From NCBI RefSeq assembly GCF_946886105.1, contig NZ_CAMPHV010000002.1, forward strand, positions 62,001 to 126,000: a stretch of 64,000 nucleotides of DNA. The letters are read 5' to 3'. The position numbers and the translations under genes are program-made. The DNA is from an uncultured Pseudomonas sp. (lineage in GTDB: Bacteria; Pseudomonadota; Gammaproteobacteria; Pseudomonadales; Pseudomonadaceae). The notes beneath the pieces were generated by a model, which was not told the origin of the DNA, ran no database searches, and saw only the letters and a list, made by a program, of their open reading frames with translations. This document shows, piece by piece, positions 1 through 9,852 of this stretch. Position 1 is the stretch's first letter, and every line of letters starts with the position of its first letter.

Positions 1-296
1 TTCTGTTGCCCTTGCTGCAACGCCTGTAGCCAGCCGTCGGCTTGCTGTTCCAGTTCGCGGGCGCGCTGGCCGAGTTTGACCAAACCGAAGGTGCCGGCCG
101 CCCCCGCCAGCTTGTGCAACTGATCGCGCAGTTTCAGCACCTGTTGCAGACGCTCGGCCGATTCGTGGCAGCGCAGCAGGGTCTGGCCATCCAGCGCCAG
201 TTGCGGCAACTCCTGGCCTAGGCGCGCGGCGAAGTCCTCGCTGAGCTTATTCAGGTGGCGTTGCAATTCTTCGTTGATGGCGCTGCTATCACTCAT
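1..296 (-). CDS. Hpt-domain phosphotransfer protein (partial, runs off left edge)
   Basis: The minus-strand reading frame opens with ATG at 296 and stays open to base 1, giving 98 residues without a stop. Residues 60-71 read LHKLAGAAGTFG, the typical histidine phosphotransfer motif, with H61 as the expected phosphorylated residue. Hpt proteins relay phosphate between a receiver and another receiver or kinase. The start overlaps the end of the upstream receiver gene by 8 bases (GTGCATGAGTGA junction), so the two are translationally coupled. It is the fourth gene of a signalling operon. Domains beyond the Hpt (for example a receiver or GGDEF) may lie outside the window and cannot be seen. Confidence 0.8.
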   Translation of the reverse strand, partial: MSDSSAINEELQRHLNKLSEDFAARLGQELPQLALDGQTLLRCHESAERLQQVLKLRDQLHKLAGAAGTFGLVKLGQRARELEQQADGWLQALQQGQQ

Positions 297-675
297 GCAC
301 CCGGCTCCAGATAGTGCGGATCTGAGTGGCCAGCTGCATCGGATCGAAGGGTTTGATGATCACGTCGTGGGCGCCCAGCTCGCGATAGTGCGCGACCTCG
401 GCCGGCTGCACCTTGGCGGTCATAAAGGCCACGGGTACTTGTTCGATATCGACCAGTTGGCGGATTTTCGCCAGGGTTTGCGGGCCGTCCATATCGGGCA
501 TCATCACATCGAGCAGGATGAAGTCGGGGGCGAAGCATTGAACCTGGTCCAAGGCTTCCTGACCCGAAGCGCAACTGAGCACGTGAAAACCACCGACCAC
601 TTCGAGCGCCACTTTGGCCACCGCTTGGATCGAAAGGTCGTCTTCGACGTGCAGAATGCGGTTCAGTTCAGGCAT
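289..675 (-). CDS. Single-domain response regulator (CheY-like receiver)
   Basis: This 128-residue protein is a receiver domain with no output domain. The acidic pocket is E11, D12 and D13, the phospho-acceptor is D56 in FILLDVMMPD, the switch threonine is T86 in FMTAK, and the conserved lysine is K108 in IIKPF. It lies 28 bases downstream of the giant sensor kinase, which lacks its own receiver, and overlaps the Hpt gene that follows. This suggests a relay from kinase to receiver to Hpt. The output is unknown; as a stand-alone receiver it probably acts by protein-protein contact. Confidence 0.88.
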   Translation of the reverse strand: MPELNRILHVEDDLSIQAVAKVALEVVGGFHVLSCASGQEALDQVQCFAPDFILLDVMMPDMDGPQTLAKIRQLVDIEQVPVAFMTAKVQPAEVAHYRELGAHDVIIKPFDPMQLATQIRTIWSRVHE

Positions 676-703
676 GACGTATTCCCGGGGAAAGGTGAAT
701 GGC

Positions 704-3700
704 TCAGGAGATGATTGCTGAATCTAGGGTAGTCAGCTCGAACCAGAATGTCGCGCCCTGGCCGGTAATCGAATCGAAACCGATGCTGCCGCCCATGCGC
801 TCGACAATTTCCTTGCTGATCGCCAAGCCCAGGCCGGTGCCGCCTTTTTGCCGGGTATCGGTGGCATCGGCCTGGGAGAATTTACTGAAAATCCGCGATT
901 GAAAAGCTTCCGGCACCCCGGGGCCATGGTCGCGCACGCTGACCCGCACGCGTTCCGCATGCCGCTGCACCTGGACTTCCACGACCTCGCCGGGTGGCGA
1001 AAATTTCGCCGCATTCGACAGCAGGTTGGCCAGAACCTGGGCCAGGCGTTGCCGGTCGACCCGTACCCGCACCTCGGCGGGATTCGGCTGCAGCAGCAGG
1101 CGCACCTGATGCTCGCCGGCGTAGGGCTGGTTCTGCTCGATGGCCGCCTCGACCAGCGGCAGCAGGGCCTCGGGCTGCAGATCGAAGACCATCTTGCCGG
1201 CCACCAACTTTTCCATGTCGAGCAGGTCGTTGATCAACAGGTTGAGGCGCTGGCTGTTGTCCTGGGCGATCAGCAGCATCTTGCGCATGGCCGTCGGGGG
1301 TTCGCCCAGCGCGCCGCCATTGATCAGGCCGAGGGAGCCGGCGATGGCGGTCAGCGGGGTTCGCAGTTCATGGCTGACGGTGGAAACGAATTCGTTCTTC
1401 ATGCGTTCGATGCGCTTGCGCTCGTCGATATCGCGGATCACCGCGATGAAGCGCTGCTCGCCCTGGTGGCTGATTTGCGACACCGCCAGCTCGATGGCGA
1501 AGACGCTGCCGTTGCTGCGCAGCCCTTCGAGCTCGCGCACCTGGCCGATGATGGTCGAAGGACCACCGCTGTGGTAACGCGCCAGGTAGCCGTCGTGGGC
1601 CGAACGGTTGGGCTCGGGCATCAGCACGCTGACGTTGCGCCCGGCCACCTCGGCGTGGCGATAGCCGAACAGCTTTTCGGCGGCGCGGTTGAAGGTTTCG
1701 ATACGGCCTTGCTTGTCGATGGTGATGATGGCGTCGAGGATATTGTCGAGCACGGTGCGCAGGTAATGCTCGCGTTCGCGAATCGCGTGCTCGCTGGCGA
1801 TGCGCTCGCTGAAATCCTGGATCTGGGCGATGAAATGCAGGGGCTTGCCGGCACTGTCGCGCAGCAGCGATACGCTTTGCAGCACCCAGATCACCCGACC
1901 GAGCTTGTCGAGAAAACGTTTTTCGATCTGATAGCCGCTGATCCGCCCGGCTAACAGGCTGGCCAGATTATCGAGGTCGGCGTCCAGATCGTCGGCATGG
2001 GTGATCTTCTGGAAACTGCTTTGCAACAGCTCGTAGCGGCCATAGCCGAGCATGCGGCAGAGCTCGTCGTTGACCTCCTGCCAGCGGCCTTCCGGGCTGA
2101 TCAACGCCATGCCCTGGGGCGCGGTGTTGAAGGCGTTGCTGAACAGTTCCTGGCTGAGCCGGAGTTCGTCCTCGAACTGCTTGCGCTCGCTGATATCCCA
2201 GATGAAGCCGTCCAGCCACAGCAATTGACCGTTGCTGTCGTACTCGCCACGACCTTTTTCCCGCACCCAGACGCTGTGGCCTTCGGCATGGATCAGGCGG
2301 TATGTCAGCTCGTAGCTCTCATGTTTGGCCAGTTGCACCTGGGTGTGGTAGGTGATGGGCAGATCGTCCGGATGAATGATGCTGGCGAAGCTGCGTACGC
2401 GGTTATCGATGAAGTCGGCGGCCGGATAGCCGGTCAGGGTGGCGACCTCCGCGCTGACATACGCCATGCTCCAGTCCTGGTCGTTGCGGCAGCGATAGAC
2501 CACGCCGGGGAGGTTGGCGACCATGCCGCGGAAGCGGCTTTCGCTGCGCTGCAGGGCACGGGTGGCGTGGTGCAATTCGCTGATATCGGCGGCGATGCCC
2601 AGATAGCCGGTGATCGCGCCGTCGCCATCGCGGATGGCGGTGACCGTCAGGTTGACCCGGCGCTGTTCGCCGTCCTTACGCACATAAGTCCACTGGCGGG
2701 TTTCCTGCTCACCGTTGCGCGGGTTATGGATAAACACTTCGAAGCCTTCGATCGGCCGGCCGGTCTGGGCACTGAGCTCCTCGCTGCGGGCCTGTATTTC
2801 ATCGGCCAGGTGAAAGCGCTCGGGGCTGCAACGGCCCAGCAGTTCGTCGGCCGAGTAGCCGAGCAGGCATTCGGCGCCGGAGTTGAACAGATTGATCAGG
2901 CCGCTGGCGTCGGTGGCGATGATCGACACCCCGGTGGCCGCATCCACCACGGCCTGGAGGAACGCGCGGGCGTTGCGCACCTCTTCTTCCTGGTGCTTGG
3001 TCTCGCTGATATCGGTGTGGGTGCCGTACATCAGCAATGGCCGACCTTCGGCGGTGCGGCTTTCCAGGCCGCCGCGGTCATGGATCCAGACCCAATGTCC
3101 CTGCTTGTGGCGTACCCGTATCTGACAATCGTAGTAGTCCAGCTTGCCGCGGAAGTGGCGTTTGATCAGCGCCTTGACCGTGGCGACATCCTGCGGGTGG
3201 ATCATCGCCAGCCAGGTGCGAACGTCGAGGGGCGCGAGTTCGTCGAGCGGGTAGCCGGTGATCTCGCTCCAACGCTGATTGAAGACGATGGCGCCGCTGA
3301 CCACATTCCATTCCCAGGTGCCGATATGGGTGCCTTCGATGATGCTGGTCAGGCGTTGGCGTTGCGACTTCAGCTCGGCCTGGGCTTCGGCTTGCTCGGT
3401 GATGTCCTGCACGGTGCCGACCAGACGCGTCACCCGGCCCTGCTCGTCGGCCTGCAGGCGTGCCAGTGCATGGACCCAGCGCACTTTGCCGTCGCGGCGC
3501 AGGATGCGGTGGGTCACGTCATATTTGCCGCCGTTGCGTACGCGCATCTCGCTGGCCTCGACCAGCGCCAAATCGTCGGGGTGCACGACCTGCTTCAAAC
3601 GTTCGACGCTGGGGGTGAAGTGCTGCGGGTCGTAACCGAAGATCTCGCACAGGGTGGTCGACCAGAACTGTTCACCGGTTTCGCTATTGGATTCCCAATG

Positions 3701-5923
3701 ACCGAGGCGAGCGATCTGTTGCGCTTCGTCAAGGCGTTCGAGCAAGGCTTGGCGGGCTTGCTCCTGCTGCTGGCGCTCCAGGGTGGCGCCGACCCAGCGG
3801 GCGAACAGCCGCAGGAACTCGCGGTCCGCCTCGTCGAACGGCTGGGCGCGCGCCTCGGCGGCGGCAAAGCACAGGGTGCCGAAGCGCTTCCCGGCGACCC
3901 ACACGGCGGTGCCGATATAGGTTTCCAGGGCGAACAGACCATAGCAGGGATGCAGCGCATATTCGCCGGTGCGCATATGCTCGATGGCCAGTATGTCGTC
4001 GCTGCCTAGGGTCAGGCTGCAGTACGTGTCGTCGAGCGGGAAGCACTGTCCGTCGCTGAGGTCCTGCGGCGACACTTGCACCAGTACGCGGTAATCGTTG
4101 CCTTCGATCTGGCTGATGATCGCAATCGGCACCTGGTAGAAATCGGCGCCCAGTCGCAGCGCCTGGCGCAATTGTTCCTGGCTGCTCAGTTTGGGCAGGG
4201 CGGCGATTTCGTTGAGCACGCGGAACGCCGCATCGAGGCGTCGTTGCCGATGTTGCATCTCCTGATTCAGGGTATCGCGGCGTAGCGCGTCGATCAGTTG
4301 GCCGAGGGTGGACAGCAGCGGTTGCAGCTGTTCGACCAGGGTTTGAGCGTAACCGTCGGCGCAGTTCGCCAGACCGAGCACGCCGACCAACTCGCCATGG
4401 GCATGGACCGGCAGGCCGGCGACGCAGTGCAGTGGCGGGTACCCGGCCGGTAGGCCGCTGCTATGGGGGCTTGTCGAGGGGGCGTTGCTGAGCAAGGGTT
4501 CGCCGCTGCGGACGACCTGGCCGAATAACGTATCGAGGTCATGCAGTTCCAGGGCGGATTGGTCCTGCTCGACGAAGGCGCGGTTGCTGGCCCTGTCCCA
4601 TGCAGTGTTGCCGATGGCGTAACTGCGCAGGTAGGGCGCGCCTTGCTCGTCGTGCAGCACTTCGCCGATAAAACCGAATTGGCTGGCGGTCAGTTCGAGG
4701 ATGCGTTTGAGCAAGGCATCGAAGGCGATACGCTGGTTCTGCGCATTGATATAGGCGGCTTGGGCGGCGGCGATCAGCGCCAGCAGTTGCCGCGACTGCT
4801 CGCTCTGCCGGTGTTTGTCCTGCAGGGCGGCGTGGTGCTGGCGCATCAACAATTGGCTGCTGTGCCTCGCCGCCAGTAACAACAGGACCAGCAGGGCCTC
4901 TGCGCCGAGCCAGGCCAGTAGCCATTTACCCACCAGCCAGCGCTTGTCGCGCTGATGACGGTAGTAGAGGTCGCTGATATCGCGCCAGGTCAGCGCCACG
5001 GCGGTCGTGCCGGGTGCGCCGCCGCTCTCCGGTTGGTAGCTCGGCAGGAGGATCTGATTGAGCAGAAAGGTGCGTCCTTGGTCCTCGAGCACCTTGAGGG
5101 TGTTGCCTTCGTCTGGGTCAGGCAACAGGTGTTTGGCGTACCAGTTTTGCACCTGGGTGCGGGAGTAGGATTCCAGGTGCCAGTTGGCTGCGCCGCTGCC
5201 CAGGCCGCGCAGCAACTCGCCGCCCGCAGAGGGTTGCTGCACGCCGCGCTTGAGTCGTAGGGCGATCCCGGCATCCAACTCGCGATCCAGTTGTTGCAGC
5301 TTGCGCGCGATGTCCATTTGCACTTCGACCGCGCCTATGCCGAGTTGGGTACCGGCATCGCTGCCTTCGACCTGGAGCGGGGCTATCGCGTGCATCGTCA
5401 GGCTCGTGGCGATCAGGCCGGCCGTGCTTTCTTGCGTGCGCAGCGCATCGAGCAGTATGGGGCTCTGCGCGCGCGGTCGATCGCCATACCATTCGGGTTG
5501 ATGGACCCGCAGCAGCACCTCGGCGGTCGGCGCCAGGTGCACATAGAGGTCGAACGGATAACTGGCCTGCAAGGCGCGCCAGCGCACGGCCAGACGGGTG
5601 AATAATTGGCTGCGGACCGCGGTCAGGGTCTGCGTGTCGGCATTGCCGCCGATCTGCGAGGCATGGGCCTGGCGCACCAGCTCGACCACCCAGGCGTCGG
5701 CAGCGATGGTTTGCGCGAGCAACTGCGCTTCTTTTTGCAAGCTGAATTGCGCGCTCTGCAGGGCGCGCTTCTGCAATTCGTGCTGCTTGGCGATCTGCAT
5801 CTGCCACAGCGTCTCGCGCTCGCTCAAGGCAAAGCCGCCCAGGGCGGCGAAGAATAACGCCAGGGCCAGGCTGCCGAGCCCGACCAGCCAACGAATCGCG
5901 GTGGCTTTTTGCCCGACGATCAT
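704..5923 (-). CDS. Giant multi-sensor histidine kinase (TM-periplasmic-TM, 2 GAF, 6 PAS, HisKA, HATPase)
   Basis: This is a 1739-residue inner-membrane sensor kinase. A hydrophobic segment at about 12-34 and another at about 330-352 bracket a periplasmic region of about 295 residues, probably Cache-like. Two GAF-like domains follow (about 400-545 and 580-715). Six PAS domains run from about 727 to 1507, most ending in a D-I-(T/S)-E-type PAC motif. The kinase core has the phospho-histidine H1518 in VSHELRTPL, the N box LLSNAAKF near 1637, and the G boxes DHGPG and GGTGLGLAI. No C-terminal receiver is present, so phosphate probably passes to the separate receiver gene downstream. The start ATG overlaps the upstream stop (TGATG), indicating translational coupling with the c-di-GMP enzyme gene. 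The ligands are unknown. Confidence 0.92.
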   Translation of the reverse strand: MIVGQKATAIRWLVGLGSLALALFFAALGGFALSERETLWQMQIAKQHELQKRALQSAQFSLQKEAQLLAQTIAADAWVVELVRQAHASQIGGNADTQTLTAVRSQLFTRLAVRWRALQASYPFDLYVHLAPTAEVLLRVHQPEWYGDRPRAQSPILLDALRTQESTAGLIATSLTMHAIAPLQVEGSDAGTQLGIGAVEVQMDIARKLQQLDRELDAGIALRLKRGVQQPSAGGELLRGLGSGAANWHLESYSRTQVQNWYAKHLLPDPDEGNTLKVLEDQGRTFLLNQILLPSYQPESGGAPGTTAVALTWRDISDLYYRHQRDKRWLVGKWLLAWLGAEALLVLLLLAARHSSQLLMRQHHAALQDKHRQSEQSRQLLALIAAAQAAYINAQNQRIAFDALLKRILELTASQFGFIGEVLHDEQGAPYLRSYAIGNTAWDRASNRAFVEQDQSALELHDLDTLFGQVVRSGEPLLSNAPSTSPHSSGLPAGYPPLHCVAGLPVHAHGELVGVLGLANCADGYAQTLVEQLQPLLSTLGQLIDALRRDTLNQEMQHRQRRLDAAFRVLNEIAALPKLSSQEQLRQALRLGADFYQVPIAIISQIEGNDYRVLVQVSPQDLSDGQCFPLDDTYCSLTLGSDDILAIEHMRTGEYALHPCYGLFALETYIGTAVWVAGKRFGTLCFAAAEARAQPFDEADREFLRLFARWVGATLERQQQEQARQALLERLDEAQQIARLGHWESNSETGEQFWSTTLCEIFGYDPQHFTPSVERLKQVVHPDDLALVEASEMRVRNGGKYDVTHRILRRDGKVRWVHALARLQADEQGRVTRLVGTVQDITEQAEAQAELKSQRQRLTSIIEGTHIGTWEWNVVSGAIVFNQRWSEITGYPLDELAPLDVRTWLAMIHPQDVATVKALIKRHFRGKLDYYDCQIRVRHKQGHWVWIHDRGGLESRTAEGRPLLMYGTHTDISETKHQEEEVRNARAFLQAVVDAATGVSIIATDASGLINLFNSGAECLLGYSADELLGRCSPERFHLADEIQARSEELSAQTGRPIEGFEVFIHNPRNGEQETRQWTYVRKDGEQRRVNLTVTAIRDGDGAITGYLGIAADISELHHATRALQRSESRFRGMVANLPGVVYRCRNDQDWSMAYVSAEVATLTGYPAADFIDNRVRSFASIIHPDDLPITYHTQVQLAKHESYELTYRLIHAEGHSVWVREKGRGEYDSNGQLLWLDGFIWDISERKQFEDELRLSQELFSNAFNTAPQGMALISPEGRWQEVNDELCRMLGYGRYELLQSSFQKITHADDLDADLDNLASLLAGRISGYQIEKRFLDKLGRVIWVLQSVSLLRDSAGKPLHFIAQIQDFSERIASEHAIREREHYLRTVLDNILDAIITIDKQGRIETFNRAAEKLFGYRHAEVAGRNVSVLMPEPNRSAHDGYLARYHSGGPSTIIGQVRELEGLRSNGSVFAIELAVSQISHQGEQRFIAVIRDIDERKRIERMKNEFVSTVSHELRTPLTAIAGSLGLINGGALGEPPTAMRKMLLIAQDNSQRLNLLINDLLDMEKLVAGKMVFDLQPEALLPLVEAAIEQNQPYAGEHQVRLLLQPNPAEVRVRVDRQRLAQVLANLLSNAAKFSPPGEVVEVQVQRHAERVRVSVRDHGPGVPEAFQSRIFSKFSQADATDTRQKGGTGLGLAISKEIVERMGGSIGFDSITGQGATFWFELTTLDSAIIS

Positions 5924-8211
5924 CAGGTACAGGAGCCACTGAGTTGCGGATTGGCGTGGTCGATCAGCTCCGCTGCGGGCTGGGGACGGCCGAAAAGGTA
6001 GCCTTGGCCATAGTTGCAGCCTTGCTCGCGCAAGAAGGCCAGTTGCTCCGGCGTTTCGACGCCCTCGGCGAGCACCTTGAGATTCAGGCTGTGGCCCAGG
6101 GCGATCACCGCCCGGGTGATCGCGGCATCGTCGCTGTCGCCGGGCAGGCCGCGCACGAAGCTTTGGTCGAGCTTGAGTTTATGCACCGGCAGACGCTTCA
6201 GCCGCGCCAACGAGCTATAACCGGTACCGAAGTCGTCGATCGCCAGGCGGATGCCCAGGTCGCGCAGGCGCCCGAGCAGCGCCAGGGCGGCATCCGGGTC
6301 GTCCATCACCGCGCTTTCGGTGACCTCCAGTTCCAGGTGGGCCGGGTCCAGGCCGGTATCGGCCAATACCTGGGCCACTTGTCGATCCAGCGTGCCTTTG
6401 CCGAACAGGCGGCTGGATACATTCACCGCGACGAAACGCGGCGCCCGGGGCTGGTTGTGCCACAGCACCATCTGCCGGCAGGACTGCTCGAGCACCCAAG
6501 CGTCGATCGCGCCGATCAAGCCGCTGTCTTCGGCGATGGGAATGAACTCCCCGGGCGCGATCAGGCCGCGTTGCGGGTGGTGCCAGCGCACCAGCGCCTC
6601 GACGCCGATCAGCTCGCCGCTGGCCAGGTCGTGCAGCGGTTGGTAATAAACCCGTAATTCCTGATTCTCCAGCGCATGGTGCAGAGCGCTGATCAGATCG
6701 ATGCGCAGGCGCGCCGACTCGGTCAGTTCCTGGGTATAGAACGCATAGCCTTCGCGCCCGTTGTTCTTGGCCTTGGACAAGGCCGAGTCGGCATTGCGCA
6801 TGACCTGCTCCAGGTTCACCGCATCGCCGGGGAACAAGCTGATACCAATGCTGGCGCTCATGAAGAACTCATGCCGGTCGAGGTTGAAGGGCGCCGCCAA
6901 ACTGTTCAGCAGTTGCTGGGCCAGGGTCGCGGCCTGGGTCGCGTTCAGGCAGCTCTCGCAGAGCAGGCCGAACTCGTCGCCGCCCAGGCGCGCCAGGGTC
7001 ATGTGCTCGTTCAGCTGCGTTTTCAGACGCTCGCCGACGGCCTTGAGCAGCAGGTCGCCGATGTTGTGGCCGAGGCTTTCGTTGATGTGCTTGAAATGAT
7101 CCAGATCGATCAGCAGCACCGCGCCTTGCTGTTCGGACTGTGCGCGTTTGAGCGCATTTTCGACCCGCTCGGTGAACAGCAGGCGGTTGGGCAGGTCGCT
7201 TAGCGGGTCGTGGTGGGCGAGGTGGTCCAGTTCGTTCTGCGAGCGCTTCAAGGCGCTGATATCGGAGAACACCGCGACGTAGTGGCTGATTTCGCCCTGT
7301 TCGTCGCGAATGGTGCGGATGCACTGCCACTGCGGATAGTTTTCGCCGCTCTTGCGCCGGTTCCAGATTTCCCCGCTCCAGGTGCCGCGGGTTTCCAGGG
7401 CGTGCCACATGCGTTGGTAAAACTCGCGATCGTGACGACCCGAACTCAAAAAACGCGGCTGCAGCCCGCGAATTTCCTCGAGGGCGTAACCGGTGATGCG
7501 GGTGAACGCCGGGTTAATGTGGACGGTATTCAGGTCGCGGTCGGTGACCAGCACGCCGTCCTGGGTGGCGTCGAAGACAGCCGCGGCTTGGCGGAGGCTG
7601 TCTTCGTCGGCGCGGCGTTGGGTGATGTCGCTGGCGGTGCCGATAAAACGTTCGGGCCGGCCCTGTTCATCCACTACCAAGCGCCCGCGAGACAGCACCC
7701 AACGGTATTCGCCATCGCTGTGACGCATACGGTAGGAGGCCTGGAACGGGCGTTGATCGGCATTCGCCAGCAATTCCGCGGCATGCTGTTGCACTTGCGC
7801 GAGGTCGTCCGGATGCAAATGGCTGAGCCAGCGCTCGCGCGTATCGCCCAGTTCCGCCACGCTTATCCCGAGCAAGGCGCGATAGCCCTGGGAAAAAAAC
7901 ACCCGGTTACTTTGCAAGTGCCAATCCCACAGGCCTTCCTGGGCGCTTTCCAGGGCCAGGTTGAGGCGCGCTTCGCTGTTGCCCAGGGCCTTGCGCATGT
8001 CTGCCTGGGTACTTTGGTGGCGCCACAGGATCAGGTACAACAAGGCGCTGCTGAGCAAAACGAAGCCCAGTCCTTTGAACAATTGCAGATGTTCGAACTG
8101 TTCGAGGGGTAAATCGAGGGCAACGAGCAGTCGATCGCTGAGCAACACCCACAATCCCGCAACCAGCATATAGCTCAAAGTCAGGCGCATGGCGCCTTGG
8201 CGAATGCTCAT
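5923..8211 (-). CDS. PAS-GGDEF-EAL cyclic-di-GMP turnover protein
   Basis: This 762-residue membrane protein has two N-terminal membrane segments (about 10-30 and 45-63), two PAS domains (about 78-200 and 208-322), a GGDEF domain and an EAL domain. The GGDEF signature is intact at 410-414 (RLGGDEFGLL). The EAL signature is intact at 538-540 (GVEALVRW), and the later DDFGTGYSSL motif is present, so phosphodiesterase activity is likely; cyclase activity is possible. It is the first gene of the signalling operon and its stop overlaps the sensor kinase start. In PAO1, as I recall, a similar gene (PA0285) also lies beside desA. The kinase, receiver and Hpt genes after it do not match that locus as I know it. 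Confidence 0.92.
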   Translation of the reverse strand: MSIRQGAMRLTLSYMLVAGLWVLLSDRLLVALDLPLEQFEHLQLFKGLGFVLLSSALLYLILWRHQSTQADMRKALGNSEARLNLALESAQEGLWDWHLQSNRVFFSQGYRALLGISVAELGDTRERWLSHLHPDDLAQVQQHAAELLANADQRPFQASYRMRHSDGEYRWVLSRGRLVVDEQGRPERFIGTASDITQRRADEDSLRQAAAVFDATQDGVLVTDRDLNTVHINPAFTRITGYALEEIRGLQPRFLSSGRHDREFYQRMWHALETRGTWSGEIWNRRKSGENYPQWQCIRTIRDEQGEISHYVAVFSDISALKRSQNELDHLAHHDPLSDLPNRLLFTERVENALKRAQSEQQGAVLLIDLDHFKHINESLGHNIGDLLLKAVGERLKTQLNEHMTLARLGGDEFGLLCESCLNATQAATLAQQLLNSLAAPFNLDRHEFFMSASIGISLFPGDAVNLEQVMRNADSALSKAKNNGREGYAFYTQELTESARLRIDLISALHHALENQELRVYYQPLHDLASGELIGVEALVRWHHPQRGLIAPGEFIPIAEDSGLIGAIDAWVLEQSCRQMVLWHNQPRAPRFVAVNVSSRLFGKGTLDRQVAQVLADTGLDPAHLELEVTESAVMDDPDAALALLGRLRDLGIRLAIDDFGTGYSSLARLKRLPVHKLKLDQSFVRGLPGDSDDAAITRAVIALGHSLNLKVLAEGVETPEQLAFLREQGCNYGQGYLFGRPQPAAELIDHANPQLSGSCT

Positions 8212-8586
8212 GAAGCGTCCTGGCTCCTTGTCGTGTTGCCCGGGTGTCCGTCGGATAATGCTAGCGAAGGCGCGATAGGCTTTAGTATAGATGCCGCTGC
8301 GTTCGATACGGAGATATACGAAAGGCTATCTGGCTGGTCGTTGAAGAACCTAGGCGGGGCCAGTGGGACAGGGCTGGGCGGTCCGGTAAAAATGGCCGAA
8401 AAAGAGATCTGGGCTCGCATGCGGGGTTTACTGCGGTAAATAAGCGTTTCTACGCCGAGTTCGGGCCATTTTTAACGCAGGATCGCCCACATCGATAGTT
8501 TTCAATAGCCTGCTGGCCTTTCGGGTTGAATGAAGGAATAGTGCCAAAGCAGCCCGCGTCATTCTTAGCAAGAGGCAAACAGCACC
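8212..8586. other. Divergent intergenic region between c-di-GMP operon and desA
   Basis: About 375 bases separate two divergent genes and must carry both promoters. I see no convincing gene here. A TATACT hexamer on the minus strand (8284-8289) could be a -10 box for the leftward operon, but no good -35 lies at the right distance. The desA ribosome site is an AGAGG at 8571-8575. Short open frames in this region have no recognisable product. Confidence 0.4.
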
Positions 8587-9774
8587 ATGTGGTACAACGG
8601 ATTTCTAGATTTATCGATCTGGCAGTTGGTGGCAACGATCCTGGTAATGACGCATGTAACCATCGTCAGCGTGACCGTGTATCTGCACCGCTATTCTGCC
8701 CATCGTGCCCTGGAATTGCATCCAGCGCTCAAGCATTTCTTCCGCTTCTGGCTGTGGTTGACCACCGGGCAGAACACCCGTGAGTGGACGGCCATCCACC
8801 GCAAGCATCACGCCAAATGCGAAACCGTGGACGACCCGCATAGCCCGGTGATCAAGGGCCTGGGCACCGTTCTGCGCACCGGAGCGGAACTCTACGCCGA
8901 AGAGGCGAAAAACCCGGAAACCCTGCGCATCTACGGCAAGAACTGCCCGGAAGACTGGATCGAGCGCAACCTCTATTCGCGTTTCACTTTCGCCGGCATC
9001 GCCGTAATGGCGGTGATCGATCTGGCGCTGTTCGGCGTGATCGGCATCACCGTATGGGCGATCCAGATGATGTGGATCCCGGTCTGGGCCGCCGGGGTGA
9101 TCAACGGTCTCGGCCATGCCGTCGGTTACCGCAACTTCGAGTGCCGCGACGCGGCCACCAATCTGCTGCCCTGGGGCATCCTGATCGGCGGCGAGGAACT
9201 GCACAACAACCACCACACCTATCCCAATTCAGCGAAATTGTCGGTGCGTAAGTGGGAGTTCGACATGGGCTGGTTCTGGATCAAGCTTTTCAGCTTCTGC
9301 GGTCTGGCCAAGGTGCAGCGCGTGGCGCCGATCGCCCACCGCGTCGCCGGCAAGCGCAGCCTGGATATGGACACCGCCATGGCGATTCTCAACAACCGTT
9401 TCCAGATCATGGCGCAATACCGCAAGCTGGTGATCGCGCCGCTGGTCAAGCAGGAGCTGGCGAAAGTCGATATCTCCATGCGCCACCAATTCCACCGCGC
9501 CAAGCGCCTGTTGGCCCGTGAGCCGAGTCTGCTGCAGGACAACCAGCAACAGCGTATCGATGCCATGCTGGCGCAGAGTCAGGCGCTCAAGGTGATCTAC
9601 GAAAAGCGTCTGGCGTTGCAACAGATCTGGGTGAAGACCAGCGCCAACGGTCACGACATGCTCGAAGCGATCAAGCAATGGGTGCATGAGGCCGAAGTCA
9701 GCGGCATCCAATCGCTGCGCGACTTCGCCGAGCAGTTGAAAACCTACTCGCTACGCCCCGCGGCGATGGCCTGA
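8587..9774 (+). CDS. desA: Delta-9 fatty acid desaturase
   Basis: This 395-residue integral membrane di-iron desaturase introduces a double bond into acyl chains of phospholipids. All three histidine boxes are present: HRYSAH at 34-39, HRKHH at 71-75, and HNNHH near 209. Hydrophobic segments lie at about 10-32 and around 130-165. The C-terminal 130 residues are hydrophilic and helical. The gene stands alone in its direction and is followed by a strong bidirectional terminator. In PAO1 the orthologous desA is, as I recall, aerobic and acts on existing phospholipids. Confidence 0.93.
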   Translation: MWYNGFLDLSIWQLVATILVMTHVTIVSVTVYLHRYSAHRALELHPALKHFFRFWLWLTTGQNTREWTAIHRKHHAKCETVDDPHSPVIKGLGTVLRTGAELYAEEAKNPETLRIYGKNCPEDWIERNLYSRFTFAGIAVMAVIDLALFGVIGITVWAIQMMWIPVWAAGVINGLGHAVGYRNFECRDAATNLLPWGILIGGEELHNNHHTYPNSAKLSVRKWEFDMGWFWIKLFSFCGLAKVQRVAPIAHRVAGKRSLDMDTAMAILNNRFQIMAQYRKLVIAPLVKQELAKVDISMRHQFHRAKRLLAREPSLLQDNQQQRIDAMLAQSQALKVIYEKRLALQQIWVKTSANGHDMLEAIKQWVHEAEVSGIQSLRDFAEQLKTYSLRPAAMA

Positions 9775-9795
9775 TCGCCGCAACTCGTCGCACAT

Positions 9796-9840
9796 AAAAA
9801 AGCCGCGCCCGATTCGTAAAGAACAGGGCGCGGCTTTTTT
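9796..9840. terminator. Bidirectional intrinsic terminator between desA and crc
   Basis: A perfect 9-bp GC stem (GCCGCGCCC at 9802-9810, GGGCGCGGC at 9826-9834) is flanked by six A on the left and six T on the right. It can stop desA transcription rightward and crc transcription leftward. The loop is 15 bases. Confidence 0.93.
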
Positions 9841-9852
9841 ATGGCGCAAACG

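Noticed and set aside
1997..4009. 670-codon open frame on the plus strand
   Set aside because: It is antisense to the sensor kinase, whose domains are fully recognisable; long antisense frames are common in high-GC DNA.
8336..8365. GTTGAAGAACCTAGGCGG, faintly like the MITE ends
   Set aside because: Only about ten bases match and no inverted partner is present.
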